Assembly (NCBI GenBank): GCA_028871475.1
Contig: JAGWMZ010000018.1
Span: 17,543-81,542 of the forward strand
Source: Sphingomonadales bacterium
GTDB lineage: Bacteria; Pseudomonadota; Alphaproteobacteria; Sphingomonadales; Sphingomonadaceae
Length of the DNA: 64,000 bases
Reading direction: 5' to 3'
The notes under the pieces were generated by a model. That model was not told the DNA's origin. It ran no database searches and saw only the letters and a program-made list of their open reading frames with translations. The position numbers were made by a program, and so were the translations under genes. Positions 1 through 8,842 of the stretch are shown here, piece after piece; position 1 is the stretch's first letter; each line of letters opens with the position of its first letter.

Positions 1-1
1 G

Positions 2-916
2 CAGCGCCTGTCGATCCGCGTGCGCCTGCCGCGCGATGCCCGGATGGAACTGGACCAGATCGGCAATCTGCAAGTGCCCACGCTGGATGGCAAGATGACG
101 CCGCTGCGCACGGTGGCGGATCTTTCGATCGCCTCGGGCCCGGGGCAGATCCAGCGTTATGACCGCGAGCGGCGCGTGTCGGTGCAGGCCGACCTCAATG
201 GCACCACAATCGGTCAGGCGCTGAGTGAAGTGGCGACCCTGCCGGCGATGCATCATTTGCCCGCCGGCGTGCATGAGGCCAAAACCGGCGACAGCGAGGC
301 CATGGCCGATCTGTTCGGCGGCATCGTGGGGGCGATGGCGTCGGGCATCTTGATGATCTATTTCGTGCTGGTGATGCTGTTTCACAGCTTCTTCAAGCCG
401 ATCACCATCCTTTCGGCCCTGCCGTTGACCATGCTGGGCGCCTTTGTCGCGCTGAAGCTCACCGGCATCGCCATCACCTTGCCGGTGCTGATCGGCATGT
501 TGATGCTGCTGGGGCTGGCGGCCAAGAATTCCATCCTGCTCGTGGAATTCGCCATCGAGGATGAGCGCGCCGGGCAGCCCCAGCGTGAGGCCATCATGAA
601 CGCCTGTCGTGAACGTGCCCGCCCGATCGTGATGACCACCGTGGCCATGGCGGCGGGCATGCTGCCCACAGCGCTGGGCATTGGCGAAGGATCGACCTTC
701 CGCCAGCCCATGGCCATTGCGGTGATCGGCGGGCTGATCAGTTCGACCATGCTGTCGCTGGTGATGGTGCCGGTGGTCTATGAGTTGATCGACAATCTGG
801 AGATGCGCCTGCGCCCGCGTCTGGCAAAACTGATCACACCGCGTGCGCCCGGCGATGACGACCCGGTCCTGCCCGAACAGGTTACACTGGTCAGCCCGAC
901 GCCGGATGCTGTCTAG
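2..916 (+). CDS. RND-family efflux transporter, C-terminal part (5' truncated by window edge)
   Basis: This is the last roughly 304 codons of an inner-membrane resistance-nodulation-division pump; the frame is open to the first bases, so the true start lies before the window. The visible part covers the end of the second periplasmic porter loop and then the closing bundle of membrane helices. The stretch LGLAAKNSILLVEFA matches the conserved AKN-I-LLVEFA segment of AcrB/MexB-type (HAE1) pumps. Such pumps use the proton gradient to export hydrophobic or aromatic compounds with a periplasmic adaptor and an outer-membrane channel. The adaptor and channel genes are not visible and may lie upstream. 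It converges on the meta-cleavage operon, so a role in exporting aromatic compounds is possible but only inferred. Confidence 0.9.
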   Translation, partial: QRLSIRVRLPRDARMELDQIGNLQVPTLDGKMTPLRTVADLSIASGPGQIQRYDRERRVSVQADLNGTTIGQALSEVATLPAMHHLPAGVHEAKTGDSEAMADLFGGIVGAMASGILMIYFVLVMLFHSFFKPITILSALPLTMLGAFVALKLTGIAITLPVLIGMLMLLGLAAKNSILLVEFAIEDERAGQPQREAIMNACRERARPIVMTTVAMAAGMLPTALGIGEGSTFRQPMAIAVIGGLISSTMLSLVMVPVVYELIDNLEMRLRPRLAKLITPRAPGDDDPVLPEQVTLVSPTPDAV

Positions 917-1037
917 CGCACATGGAGCCTGGGCCTGGCGCCCGGGTCCGGGCCGTCAGGCATCCTCAGCTTACTGCGTCATCACTATCGTGGGGTATCA
1001 AGCCGTCATCGAACCAGCGCCTTCGCCTTGAAATGCC

Positions 1038-1056
1038 ATCTCCGAATGCCGGAGAT
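1038..1056. terminator. Hairpin between convergent genes, possible terminator
   Basis: A perfect 7-bp stem (ATCTCCG / CGGAGAT) with a 5-base loop sits in the 202-bp gap where the RND gene and the aldolase gene converge. A GC-rich imperfect repeat (GGCCTGG / CCGGGCC, one wobble pair) precedes it near 930-960. Neither is followed by a clear T-run, so Rho-independent termination is uncertain. No gene is seen in this gap. Confidence 0.3.
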
Positions 1057-1118
1057 AGTCCTCCATACGCCCGGCATCGCTGTACCCAGTCAAGCTGGTA
1101 TGCCCCCGGGAGGCTTGC

Positions 1119-2159
1119 TCATGCCGTAGCCGGGCTGGGCCTTTTTGCCAGATCCAGCGCGATATCGACGATCATGTCTTCCTGACCACCGACCATCTTG
1201 CGACGACCGACTTCAGCCAAGATCGAGCGGGTATCCACGCCATAAGCCTTGCTGGCCATTTCGGCATGGCGCAGGAAGCTGGAATAGACACCTGCATAGC
1301 CAAGGGTCAGCGTCTCACGGTCGACCTGCACCGGGCGGTCTTGCAACGGGCGAACCAGATCATCGGCGGCATCCATCAGCGCATAGAGGTCGCAACCGTG
1401 ATTCCAGCCATAACGCTCGGCGGCGGCAATGAAAACCTCAAGCGGGGCATTGCCTGCCCCTGCGCCCATGCCCGCCAGTGAAGCATCGACACGAAGCGCG
1501 CCATTTTGCACCGCGATCAGCGAGTTGGCCACGCCGAGGGAGAGATTGTGATGGGCATGTACGCCGCGCTGCGTCTCGGGCTTGAGCATGCGGTCATAAG
1601 CCTGAAGGCGGGCGGCATAATCGTCCATGGTCATCGCGCCGCCACTGTCGGTGACATAGACGCAATGGGCCCCATAGTCCTCCATCAGCTTGGCCTGCCG
1701 GGCAAGTGAGTCCGGATCAGTCATATGGCTCATCATCAGGAAGCCGGAAACATCCATGCCCAGATTGCGCGCCGCCTCGATATGCTGCTTTGCAACATCG
1801 GCCTCGGTACAATGGGTGGCAATGCGCACGGACCGCACGCCCATCTCATGGGCATGTTTGAGATCATGCACCGTGCCGATGCCAGGCAACAGCAAAGTGG
1901 TCAGCACCGCATGCTCGAGCACTTCGGCCACGGCGCCGATCCAGTCCCAGTCGGTGTAGGCGCCGAACCCATAGTTGAAGGATGAGCCTTGCAGCCCGTC
2001 GCCATGGGCAACCTCGATGGCGTCGACTTTCGCTGCATCCAGTGCCTTGGCAATGGCCCGCACATGGTCCAGCCCATATTGGTGTCGGACAGCGTGCATA
2101 CCATCGCGCAGCGTCACATCCTGAATGTAGAGCTTTTGTGTGTTGGGATCGAATGTCAT
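1119..2159 (-). CDS. mhpE: 4-hydroxy-2-oxovalerate aldolase
   Basis: The 346-residue protein cleaves 4-hydroxy-2-oxopentanoate to pyruvate and acetaldehyde, the last carbon-carbon cleavage of the meta pathway. The N-terminal motif TLRDGMHA (R18, D19, H22) is the DmpG/BphI signature for substrate and metal binding, and HAHHN near residue 200 supplies the divalent-metal histidines of the HMG-CoA-lyase-type barrel. The C-terminal part is the DmpG communication domain that binds the partner aldehyde dehydrogenase. In known members acetaldehyde is channelled to that partner through a tunnel. The ATG overlaps the stop of the dehydrogenase gene by four bases (ATGA), so translation is probably coupled and the two subunits made in equal amounts. 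It is the last gene of the operon. Confidence 0.95.
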   Translation of the reverse strand: MTFDPNTQKLYIQDVTLRDGMHAVRHQYGLDHVRAIAKALDAAKVDAIEVAHGDGLQGSSFNYGFGAYTDWDWIGAVAEVLEHAVLTTLLLPGIGTVHDLKHAHEMGVRSVRIATHCTEADVAKQHIEAARNLGMDVSGFLMMSHMTDPDSLARQAKLMEDYGAHCVYVTDSGGAMTMDDYAARLQAYDRMLKPETQRGVHAHHNLSLGVANSLIAVQNGALRVDASLAGMGAGAGNAPLEVFIAAAERYGWNHGCDLYALMDAADDLVRPLQDRPVQVDRETLTLGYAGVYSSFLRHAEMASKAYGVDTRSILAEVGRRKMVGGQEDMIVDIALDLAKRPSPATA

Positions 2160-3109
2160 GCTGCTTCTCCCACGAAATGGCGCAGGGCGATCTTCTCGGC
2201 GGTCCTGAGCGCAGCTGAGGTCATGATATCAAGATTGCCGGCATAGGCTGGCAGGTAATGCGCCGCTCCCTCCACCTCGAGGAAGACCGAGACCTTGAGT
2301 CCCGTGAACTCGGTCTGGCCAGTGTCGGCCATTTCGGGGATGCGCAAAGGTTTGTTGGATCCGATATGCTCGAACTGTACCGCCTGTTTCAGGCGATAGC
2401 CCGGAACGTAGCCCTGTACCTCGGCAACCATGTCCGCGATGCTGGCACGAATAACCTCGGGGTCGGCCTCCTCGCACAGGGCAAAAACCGTGTCGCGCAT
2501 GATCAGCGGCGGTTCTGCCGGGTTGAGCACGATGATTGCCTTGCCTCGCGTGGCTCCACCGACCTTGACGATGGCTTCGCTGGTGGTTTCGGTGAATTCG
2601 TCGATGTTGGCGCGCGTGCCCGGTCCCGCGCTTTTTGAGGAGATCGAGGCGACGATCTCTCCGTAGTGCACCTTGGCAACCCGGTTGATGGCAGCCACGA
2701 TGGGAATTGTCGCCTGGCCGCCGCAGGTCACCATATTGACATTGGTCGCGTCCAGATTGGCCTCGCCGTTAACCGATGGGACGGTGTAGGGCCCGATGGC
2801 TGCCGGCGTGAGGTCGATCACCTTCTTGCCGTGAGCCTGAAGGATGTCGTTGTTACGCTTGTGCGCGCTCGCACTGGTGGCATCGAAAACGATGCCGATT
2901 TCAGCGAATTCAGGCATCGCGACAAGACCGTCGATGCCCTCATGGGTGATGGCTGCGCCCATCCGCGCCGCGCGGGCCAGCCCATCTGATTTGGGGTCGA
3001 TGCCCACCATCACGCCCATGTCCAGCACGTCAGAGAGACGCATGATCTTGATCATCAGATCGGTGCCGATATTTCCCGACCCGATGATGGCGACTTTGGT
3101 CTTGGCCAT
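2156..3109 (-). CDS. mhpF: Acetaldehyde dehydrogenase (acylating)
   Basis: The enzyme oxidises acetaldehyde with NAD+ and coenzyme A to acetyl-CoA. The start was placed at ATG 3109 because the protein then begins [18 protein letters not shown], with the Rossmann glycine motif close to the N-terminus as in DmpF/MhpF. Longer readings run back into the hydratase gene. The product has 317 residues, normal for the family. The segment VTCGGQAT carries the catalytic cysteine, and [18 protein letters not shown] sequence (here [14 protein letters not shown]) is typical of the acylating aldehyde dehydrogenases. It starts 4 bases after the hydratase stop and overlaps the aldolase start, which fits a physical aldolase-dehydrogenase complex. 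Confidence 0.95.
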   Translation of the reverse strand: MAKTKVAIIGSGNIGTDLMIKIMRLSDVLDMGVMVGIDPKSDGLARAARMGAAITHEGIDGLVAMPEFAEIGIVFDATSASAHKRNNDILQAHGKKVIDLTPAAIGPYTVPSVNGEANLDATNVNMVTCGGQATIPIVAAINRVAKVHYGEIVASISSKSAGPGTRANIDEFTETTSEAIVKVGGATRGKAIIVLNPAEPPLIMRDTVFALCEEADPEVIRASIADMVAEVQGYVPGYRLKQAVQFEHIGSNKPLRIPEMADTGQTEFTGLKVSVFLEVEGAAHYLPAYAGNLDIMTSAALRTAEKIALRHFVGEAA

Positions 3110-3113
3110 GGCT

Positions 3114-3905
3114 TTAGCCCTTTGCATAAGTGAAGCTGCAGATACCGATGCCGCCGACGCGCGCCACCACATGGTCGCCGGGGGTGAGCACAACCATTGG
3201 CCCGAGCGCGCCGGCCAGCAAAATGTCGCCCTTGCGCAGCGGCTCGCCCCGCTCGGCCAGCGTGCGGGCCAACCATGCGGCGGCATTGAGCGGGTGGCCC
3301 AGCGCTGCGGCACCGACCCCGACGGAGGCAATGTCGCCATTGATCTCCATCACCATGCCTGCCGTGTAGAGATCGAGCCCCTCCAGGGCCTTGCCTTCGT
3401 CGGACAGCACGAAGAAGGCTGAGGAGCCGTTATCAGCAACTGTGTCGGCGAAGGTAATTTTCCAGTCGGCTATGCGGCTGTCGACGATTTCAAGAGCGGC
3501 ATGGACGCTGGCCACTGCCGCGCCAATCTGTTCGGCGGTGGTCTCGATTGACGGCAGATCCGCGCCCAGCACCAGGGCGATTTCCGCCTCGACCTTGGGC
3601 TGGATGCAAAGTGCAGGGTCCAGCGTGCCGCCGTCGGCCACTTGCATGTCGTCGAAAAGCACGCCGAAATCCGGCTGATCGACGCCCAGTTGCTGTTGCA
3701 CCGCCTTGGCTGTCAATCCGGCCTTACGGCCGACGATACGGCGGCCTTGGGCCTCCCACAAACGCGTGTTGATGGTCTGCACGGCATAGGCTCCGGCGAC
3801 ATCTGTCGGTTCCAGATGATCGCGCAGTGGCGGCACCGCACCGACTTTGTAAGCGTTGCGCAGCAAGTGAGCGGCCGTGCCATGGCTGTCGCTTAAAGTT
3901 GCCAA
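3114..3905 (-). CDS. mhpD: 2-oxopent-4-enoate (2-keto-4-pentenoate) hydratase
   Basis: The enzyme adds water to 2-hydroxypenta-2,4-dienoate, giving 4-hydroxy-2-oxopentanoate for the aldolase. The sequence has the fumarylacetoacetase-like fold signature: [13 protein letters not shown] with acidic metal ligands, then [12 protein letters not shown] and NGSSAFFVL. Start choice is not simple. No ATG is available; a TTG at 3905 has an AAAGGA ribosome-binding site 7 bases upstream, the same AAAGGACAG string found before the hydrolase gene, and gives 263 residues, normal for MhpD/BphH. An upstream TTG at 3941 would add 12 residues and has no such site. The gene lies between the hydrolase and the acetaldehyde dehydrogenase in pathway order. 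Confidence 0.92.
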   Translation of the reverse strand: MATLSDSHGTAAHLLRNAYKVGAVPPLRDHLEPTDVAGAYAVQTINTRLWEAQGRRIVGRKAGLTAKAVQQQLGVDQPDFGVLFDDMQVADGGTLDPALCIQPKVEAEIALVLGADLPSIETTAEQIGAAVASVHAALEIVDSRIADWKITFADTVADNGSSAFFVLSDEGKALEGLDLYTAGMVMEINGDIASVGVGAAALGHPLNAAAWLARTLAERGEPLRKGDILLAGALGPMVVLTPGDHVVARVGGIGICSFTYAKG

Positions 3906-3971
3906 TGTCCTGTCCTTTGATGTCGAGGCGGGTTCGTTCAAGCCCGAAGGGTGCGGTTTGTGTCCAACAGA

Positions 3972-4835
3972 TCAGCTGCGCAGAAACGCCAGAACCATCT
4001 CATTGAAGGTTTCGGCATGCTCCCATTGCGCCCAGTGGCCGCAACGCGCGAAGACGTGCAATTGAGCATGGGCAATGCCTGCCAGCAGCCGCAGCCCGAC
4101 ATCCATGGGCACAAAGCGGTCATCGCGTCCCCAGACGATCAGGGTCTGGGCCGAGATTTCATGCAGGCGGGCACCGACATCAGGAAACTGGCGGGGGTTG
4201 ATGGCCAGACTTCTGATGAAATTCTCGAGATGATCAGGGCGGGCCAGCATATTCTCGAGACGCTGCTCCATCTGTTCGGGCGTAAGCGCATTGGCATCAT
4301 GGACGAAGACGTTCATCATCGCCTGCAACCGTTCGATCGTGGGATCGCGATAGAGGCCCTGCAGCAATTTGATGCCCTCGGTGGGCATGGGCGCATAGAG
4401 GCTGGGGCCCCCGGTTCCACCGCCCATCAGGACCAGCTTGCCCACCCGTTCGGGATTGGCCAGCGCAAAGGCGACGGCGCTGTGCCCGCCCATCGAATTG
4501 CCCAGAAGATGCACGCGATCGATGCCCAACGCCTCAAGCACGCCTTTGACGACGCTCGCATTGAGTTCCGAGCGCGACCCCTCACAGATCACCGTATCGC
4601 TCTTTCCCCAACCCGGGCAATCCACCAGCAGCACGCGATAGCCTGCTTCCACGATGGGAGCGATGTTGCGGCTGAAATTGGCCCAGCCGGTGGCACCCGG
4701 TCCCGAACCATGCAACATGACAACAGTTTCAGGACCGCTGCCAATGTCGTTGTAATGAATGCGATAGGTTGCGTCACCGACCTTGATCTGGGTGAAGCGG
4801 CTGGTCGAGGCCTCTGTGAAAGCCATAGGGGTCAT
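3972..4835 (-). CDS. mhpC: Meta-cleavage product hydrolase (MhpC/BphD family, alpha/beta fold)
   Basis: The 287-residue alpha/beta hydrolase cuts the C-C bond of the vinylogous 1,5-diketone made by the extradiol dioxygenase. It yields 2-hydroxypenta-2,4-dienoate and the side-chain acid (succinate if the substrate is a dihydroxyphenylpropionate). The oxyanion-hole motif [10 protein letters not shown] is diagnostic for this subfamily. The triad is visible as S114 in GNSMGG, an aspartate in WGRDDRF (D238/D239) and H267 in CGHWAQWEH. An AAAGGA site 6-7 bases before ATG 4835 supports the start. A 39-bp gap separates it from the flavin reductase. The exact side chain accepted cannot be read from sequence; MhpC-like specificity is inferred from the MhpB-type dioxygenase beside it. 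Confidence 0.92.
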   Translation of the reverse strand: MTPMAFTEASTSRFTQIKVGDATYRIHYNDIGSGPETVVMLHGSGPGATGWANFSRNIAPIVEAGYRVLLVDCPGWGKSDTVICEGSRSELNASVVKGVLEALGIDRVHLLGNSMGGHSAVAFALANPERVGKLVLMGGGTGGPSLYAPMPTEGIKLLQGLYRDPTIERLQAMMNVFVHDANALTPEQMEQRLENMLARPDHLENFIRSLAINPRQFPDVGARLHEISAQTLIVWGRDDRFVPMDVGLRLLAGIAHAQLHVFARCGHWAQWEHAETFNEMVLAFLRS

Positions 4836-4874
4836 GAACTGTCCTTTGGGAAAGGGGGGCGCCAGATCGGGCGA

Positions 4875-5429
4875 TCAGGAATGGGGCAGGTGATGGAAGG
4901 CACCGCCCAGATAGATGAGGGCTTCGCCGCCCGCCCGTTCACGCGTGGCCAGAATTTCGCACAGATAGGCGTGATGGGTGCTTTCGTCGAAGACCTTGAT
5001 CACGCGGCAGTCGATATTGACCAGTGCGTCCTTCAGGCTGGGTGCGCCGGTGACCAGGCTGTCCCACGTGCCATGGTCGAAGCGAGCTGGACCCACAACG
5101 CCAGGCATCATGCCCGCAAACACCCGGCCCACATCTTCCTGATCACCGGCCAGCACGTTGACGCACAGGCGTCCATGTTCGACGATGACCGGGCTGGCTG
5201 CCGTGTTCTTGTTGATCAGCACAACCAGCCGCGCAGGATCAGCCGTCACTGAGCAGACCGCTGTGGCGGTCAGGCCAATGGGGTTGGCGTGATCATGGGT
5301 GGTGATGATCGTCACCGCAGCGGCCACATGACGCATCGCATTGCGATGGCTGTCCGCGCCGACAGATGGCAGCCCAGCCAGATGCGGGTTGGGCTGCCAT
5401 TCGAGCAGCTGATTGATGTGCTGGCTCAT
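4875..5429 (-). CDS. Flavin reductase component of a two-component monooxygenase
   Basis: The 184-residue protein belongs to the flavin reductase (FMN-binding split-barrel) family. It supplies reduced flavin to the adjacent oxygenase using NAD(P)H. The conserved core GLTATAVCSVTADP followed by LVVLINKNTAASP is the flavin-binding region seen in HsaB, HpaC and related reductases, and FHHL near the C-terminus is a usual closing motif. Its ATG overlaps the oxygenase stop by four bases (ATGA), so equal expression with the oxygenase is likely. Relation to HsaB rather than HpaC is suggested by the partner's fold; sequence alone does not settle it. Confidence 0.88.
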   Translation of the reverse strand: MSQHINQLLEWQPNPHLAGLPSVGADSHRNAMRHVAAAVTIITTHDHANPIGLTATAVCSVTADPARLVVLINKNTAASPVIVEHGRLCVNVLAGDQEDVGRVFAGMMPGVVGPARFDHGTWDSLVTGAPSLKDALVNIDCRVIKVFDESTHHAYLCEILATRERAGGEALIYLGGAFHHLPHS

Positions 5430-6640
5430 GACGCGATCTTCACGCCAAAGGGATTGCCCGGCGCCAGCGGGGAGCCAAACAGATGGCCGCCCAGCAATTC
5501 GCCGATGTTGTCCTGGTTCTGGGTGATGTGGTTGGCGCCCACCAAAATGTCACGCATCTGGCGCTGAAGCGGACTGGACAGCCAGACGCCGCGGGTTGAG
5601 GTCTTCTTGAAGATGCTGTGGGCGGCATCGAAGCAGTCGCCGCCAGTGAACTGGTTGGTGGCGAAATGGCGGATACGCAAGTCCAGTGGCACCAGTTCCC
5701 CGCGTGAGGCATAGCTCCAGGCCTCTTCGGTATTGTGGAGGACGCGCGCCATGGCCCCCAGGATTTTGGCTTCGGCATCGCCCAGGCGGCTCTTGATAAA
5801 GGGATCCCTGACCGCCGCACCGATCGCCTGATTGATGTTCTGGCGTGGCACCATGTGATCGATGTAGAGATCGACCATGCCGCGTGCCATGCCGATGATC
5901 ACCGAAGAGATGGCGGCATAGAACACATAGAAAAACGGCATCTTGTACAGGTTTTCAGCCGTGCCATGCGTGGCCTCGCCATAATCGGCGATGACATGGT
6001 TGCGATGTTCGGGAACAAAGACATTGTCGAGCAGAAGCGTCTTGCTGCCTGTGCCGGCCAGTCCCACCACATGCCAGTCATCGATGATTGTAAAATCCTT
6101 GCGGGGCACCCAGAATGAACGAAACTGGACTTCGCCAGCCACATTGGCGATCCGTCCGCCGACAAAGGCGCCGCCATTCGCGTGATCACAGCCGCTTGAT
6201 GTCTTCCATTGCCCGTTGAGGCAATAGCCGCCATCGACCCGCTGGACAGTGCCGAAGGGGGCATAGGAAGAAGACACCAGAGCATCCGGATTCTCTCCCC
6301 ACAATTCGTCGCCGCAGCGTGGATCCAGCAGGCCGAATTCGAAGGGATGCAGACCCAGCACCGTGACCACCCAGGCGCTTGACGGACAGGCACGCGCCAG
6401 TTCCATCAACACCCGGTTGAAGGTGTTGGGGTGCATTTCATAGCCGCCCCAGCGACGAGGCTGCAGAATACGAAAAAATCCGGCCTCGCGGAATTTATCG
6501 ATGGTTTCGATCGGAACGCTGCGCGCCTTTTCGGTGGCTTCGGCGCGTTCGCGCAGCCAGGGGATCAAGTCTTGCGCGCGCTGGACGATCTCATCCTCGC
6601 CCGGTACGGACACACGGGTGGCTGTGTTGGCTTGGGTCAC
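5426..6640 (-). CDS. Flavin-dependent aromatic hydroxylase, acyl-CoA-dehydrogenase-like (HsaA type)
   Basis: The 404-residue protein has the acyl-CoA dehydrogenase fold used by group D flavin monooxygenases such as HsaA, C1/C2-HpaH and DszC. Visible signatures are RWGGYEMHP near the N-terminus, the mid-region WKTSSGCDHANGGAFVGG and VVGLAGTGSKTLLLD, and a C-terminal helical part with FGSPLAPGNPFG. It would hydroxylate a phenol ortho to the existing OH, making the catechol for MhpB. The start is GTG 6640: it has AAGGAG 9 bases upstream and overlaps the dioxygenase stop by four bases (GTGA). A longer reading frame adds 52 basic residues that only shadow the dioxygenase gene. It stands where MhpA, an unrelated single-component flavoprotein, stands in Escherichia coli. 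Confidence 0.88.
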   Translation of the reverse strand: MTQANTATRVSVPGEDEIVQRAQDLIPWLRERAEATEKARSVPIETIDKFREAGFFRILQPRRWGGYEMHPNTFNRVLMELARACPSSAWVVTVLGLHPFEFGLLDPRCGDELWGENPDALVSSSYAPFGTVQRVDGGYCLNGQWKTSSGCDHANGGAFVGGRIANVAGEVQFRSFWVPRKDFTIIDDWHVVGLAGTGSKTLLLDNVFVPEHRNHVIADYGEATHGTAENLYKMPFFYVFYAAISSVIIGMARGMVDLYIDHMVPRQNINQAIGAAVRDPFIKSRLGDAEAKILGAMARVLHNTEEAWSYASRGELVPLDLRIRHFATNQFTGGDCFDAAHSIFKKTSTRGVWLSSPLQRQMRDILVGANHITQNQDNIGELLGGHLFGSPLAPGNPFGVKIAS

Positions 6641-7614
6641 GCTGGGGCTCCTTGAGTCATGAGGGTGGGCAGTTGAGTGTCGGGCAGGGCGCTCACGATG
6701 CCGTAGCCGGCGATCCACTCGTTGATCGGGTGATAGAAATCCTGTTGCCCGGTGTAGGGCCCGGCGGCGGACAGGGCCGAAAAGGCGGCTACCCATGTGC
6801 GGATTTCATGAGCGCTGCGACCAGCGCTTTTGCTGATGCCTGCGATATCGAAATGTTCGACCGCTTCGAGATCGCCATCGAGCAGGAGACGCATCACCTG
6901 CTGATCCCATCCCGGATTGAGCGGGGTGAGCGGGCAGGAGGGCGTGCCATAGATCTGGCCGGCCGCGATGGTGCGTGCTTGTCGTGCTTGCCGTGCTTCG
7001 GCGGTGGGATTGCGACCGGAGATCAGGAAGTCGCGGATTGTCTGGGATGCGTCCGCGATCAAGGGCACAGGCGGCTCATGCGACAGGCCGCCGCTGCCGA
7101 CGATCAGGACGCGCTTGTCGAGGCCGGCGAGGAAGCGGCCGACCGCTTCGCCCAATCGGCGGATGCGGCGGTAAGGCGAAAAGGGCGGGGCGACACTGTT
7201 GATGATGATCGGGATGACCGGGTAGCGGTCGAGGCTGCCCGTCAGTTCCTCGAGTGACTGGGTGCAGCCATGATCGACCTGCAAGCGGTGCGACACGGCC
7301 ATGTCGATGTCGCTTTCAAGCAGATGCGTGGCCAGATCCATCGCCAGATCTGCGGGGATCGACAGGGAGCCGGCCATGCTCTTGTAGTCACCGACCCCGG
7401 TCGCGGCGGTCGCCAGCACGAAAGGCGGCATGAGATCGTAGAACAGGCCATTGAAATGATCCGGCGCGAAGATGACGATCAGTTCGGGATCATACTCTTC
7501 CACTTGCGCCCGGGCCGAGAGTAGCGCCTGGTTCACGTCGCGCACCACATCCTCGCCAGGATCGTTGAGGCCGCGCAAAGGCGTATGCGAGAGGCATTTC
7601 AGCCGAATTGTCAT
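6637..7614 (-). CDS. mhpB: 2,3-dihydroxyphenylpropionate 1,2-dioxygenase-like extradiol dioxygenase (class III, LigB superfamily)
   Basis: This 325-residue ring-cleavage enzyme is recognisably MhpB. The order CLSHTPL, FAPDHFNGLFYDLMPPF, QVDHG, GSGGLSHEPP and STHEI-like SAHEIRTWVAAF follows the E. coli protein throughout. The catalytic histidines known from MhpB, H115 and H179, fall at exactly those positions (QVDH115 and GLSH179). It uses Fe(II) and O2 to open 3-alkyl-catechols between the hydroxylated and the alkyl-bearing carbons. It is the first gene of the operon and has a GGAGAGGA ribosome-binding site upstream. Substrate is probably 2,3-dihydroxyphenylpropionate or a close relative; a different 3-substituted catechol cannot be excluded. 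Confidence 0.93.
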   Translation of the reverse strand: MTIRLKCLSHTPLRGLNDPGEDVVRDVNQALLSARAQVEEYDPELIVIFAPDHFNGLFYDLMPPFVLATAATGVGDYKSMAGSLSIPADLAMDLATHLLESDIDMAVSHRLQVDHGCTQSLEELTGSLDRYPVIPIIINSVAPPFSPYRRIRRLGEAVGRFLAGLDKRVLIVGSGGLSHEPPVPLIADASQTIRDFLISGRNPTAEARQARQARTIAAGQIYGTPSCPLTPLNPGWDQQVMRLLLDGDLEAVEHFDIAGISKSAGRSAHEIRTWVAAFSALSAAGPYTGQQDFYHPINEWIAGYGIVSALPDTQLPTLMTQGAPA

Positions 7615-7716
7615 GGTGATGGTCCTCTCCCCGTAGCGCCTGACTGGCGGCGCCTCTGGGGCTGTGGCTATTTCATTTCAGACATGAGCCAGGGCGGCAA
7701 TCATCTCCGCTGGTTC

Positions 7717-7731
7717 GTGCATCTGGTGAAC
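7717..7731 (-). promoter_or_regulatory. Predicted MhpR-type operator for the meta-cleavage operon
   Basis: The 15-bp sequence GTGCATCTGGTGAAC is, apart from one base, the inverted copy of the site at 7804-7818. From memory, the operator of E. coli MhpR contains GGTGCACCTGGTGCACA and is centred about 58 bp before the transcription start. This site lies about 110 bp before the dioxygenase start codon, so activation of a promoter near 7665-7700 reading leftwards is plausible. The half-sites are GTGCA and its imperfect complement. Confidence 0.7.
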
Positions 7732-7803
7732 AGACGCGGCTGGGATGCTGCCAACCTTGCCAGGAAAGATTAGAGCTTCAGCCTATCAAGGGTGTAAAGC
7801 ACT

Positions 7804-7818
7804 GTGCACCAGATGCAC
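7804..7818 (+). promoter_or_regulatory. Predicted MhpR-type operator overlapping the regulator's own leader
   Basis: GTGCACCAGATGCAC has perfect GTGCA / TGCAC half-sites separated by 5 bases. It ends 10 bases before the regulator start codon and abuts its GGAGGGG ribosome-binding region, so binding here would be expected to block rather than assist expression. Autorepression is therefore inferred. Confidence 0.65.
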
Positions 7819-7828
7819 GGAGGGGATC

Positions 7829-8620
7829 ATGAATAGTGGCGAAACCTATTCGCATGTGCGGGCCCTGGAGCGGGGGCTTAAATTGCTGACCTGTCTCAAT
7901 TCGGCGGGACGGTCTGATCCGCGGCATCTGGCCGGCCTGGCCGGCATCGATCGCACGACCGCCTATCGTCTGCTCAGCACCCTAGAATCATTGGGCTATG
8001 TGTCGAAAAGCCCTTCTGATGGCCAATATGTGCTGACGCCCATGGTGCGCGATCTGAGCGAAGGGCTGACCGAAACGGATCGCACGGCACGTATCGTTTG
8101 CGAGGCGCTCTTTTCCCTCTTGCGGCAGGTCATGTGGCCAACCGATTTTGCAACTTTCGACAGCGGCTGGATGGTCATTCGCGAGACCACGCATCGGTTC
8201 AGCCCCTATTCGGTGCATCGCGCCATGGTCGGAACGCGGCGTCCACTGCTCGATACGGCGCTGGGACGCGCAATACTGGTTGGCGCAAGTGAAGCCCACC
8301 GGGAGGAAATGCTCGAGATTGCCTTGCGCCATGGCGCGATTCCCGGAGACCGTGGCGCGGTGGCCGACCGTGTGGCGCTGTTGCTGGCTGATTATCGTCA
8401 GCGCGGCTATGTCTGGGCCGTGGGAGGCGCCGATCCGCGGATCAGCGCCATCGGCCTTCCCTTGCAGGGCCCCACGCATGTGATCGGCGGCATCAACGTG
8501 CTGTTTTTCAGTTCGGCCATGAGCGTGGAAATGGCGGCTGAACGCTTCCTGCCGCCGCTATGTGCCCAGGTCGCATGGATCGAGGAACGCTTGCGCGATC
8601 AGATCGCCGGGCAAGATTGA
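7829..8620 (+). CDS. mhpR: IclR-family transcriptional regulator, MhpR-like
   Basis: The protein (263 residues from ATG 7829) has an N-terminal winged helix-turn-helix (RALERGLKLLTCLNSAG, then LAGLAGIDRTTAYRLLSTL) and the IclR effector domain (ETTHRFSPYSVHR, GRAILVGASEAHREEML, and INVLFFSSAMS near the end). MhpR of E. coli is an IclR activator of the mhp genes that responds to hydroxyphenylpropionates. Divergent placement beside an MhpB operon and GTGCA-type palindromes support the same role. The start at 7829 has GGAGGGG just upstream; the frame is open for 28 more codons, but those would run through the operator. Ligand identity is not readable. Confidence 0.88.
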   Translation: MNSGETYSHVRALERGLKLLTCLNSAGRSDPRHLAGLAGIDRTTAYRLLSTLESLGYVSKSPSDGQYVLTPMVRDLSEGLTETDRTARIVCEALFSLLRQVMWPTDFATFDSGWMVIRETTHRFSPYSVHRAMVGTRRPLLDTALGRAILVGASEAHREEMLEIALRHGAIPGDRGAVADRVALLLADYRQRGYVWAVGGADPRISAIGLPLQGPTHVIGGINVLFFSSAMSVEMAAERFLPPLCAQVAWIEERLRDQIAGQD

Positions 8621-8657
8621 TCGGATCCGGTCATCAAGGTTGATCACGCGCTGTGCT

Positions 8658-8672
8658 GTGCACACAGTGCAC
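8658..8672 (+). promoter_or_regulatory. Predicted MhpR-type operator before the TonB-dependent receptor
   Basis: GTGCACACAGTGCAC has the same GTGCA-N5-TGCAC layout as the two sites by the regulator gene. Its centre (8665) lies about 57 bp before the start point expected from the promoter at 8689-8715, the spacing recalled for the E. coli MhpR operator. Confidence 0.6.
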
Positions 8673-8688
8673 GATTGCCAGATGGCGA

Positions 8689-8715
8689 TTGTGACCAAAT
8701 TACCTGCTTTATACT
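8689..8715 (+). promoter_or_regulatory. Candidate sigma-70-type promoter of the first TonB receptor
   Basis: A TTGTGA -35-like hexamer (8689-8694) and a TATACT -10-like hexamer (8710-8715) are 15 bases apart. The short spacer is typical of promoters that need an activator, and an operator lies directly upstream. Transcription would start near 8722. Confidence 0.4.
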
Positions 8716-8842
8716 CCTCGTGAAGATAAAGCAGGGAGAGGGCAAAGACAAACAGGATGCTGCCGCATCCAGGTTTTTGTGTTCTGATATCGCGACTCTT
8801 CCTGACCGATAAGCATCATCGATGAATAGGGAGAGGTGGATC

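Noticed and set aside
3110..3340. An N-terminal extension of acetaldehyde dehydrogenase by 77 codons
   Set aside because: It overlaps the hydratase gene completely and would bury the Rossmann motif far from the N-terminus; ATG 3109 gives normal length.
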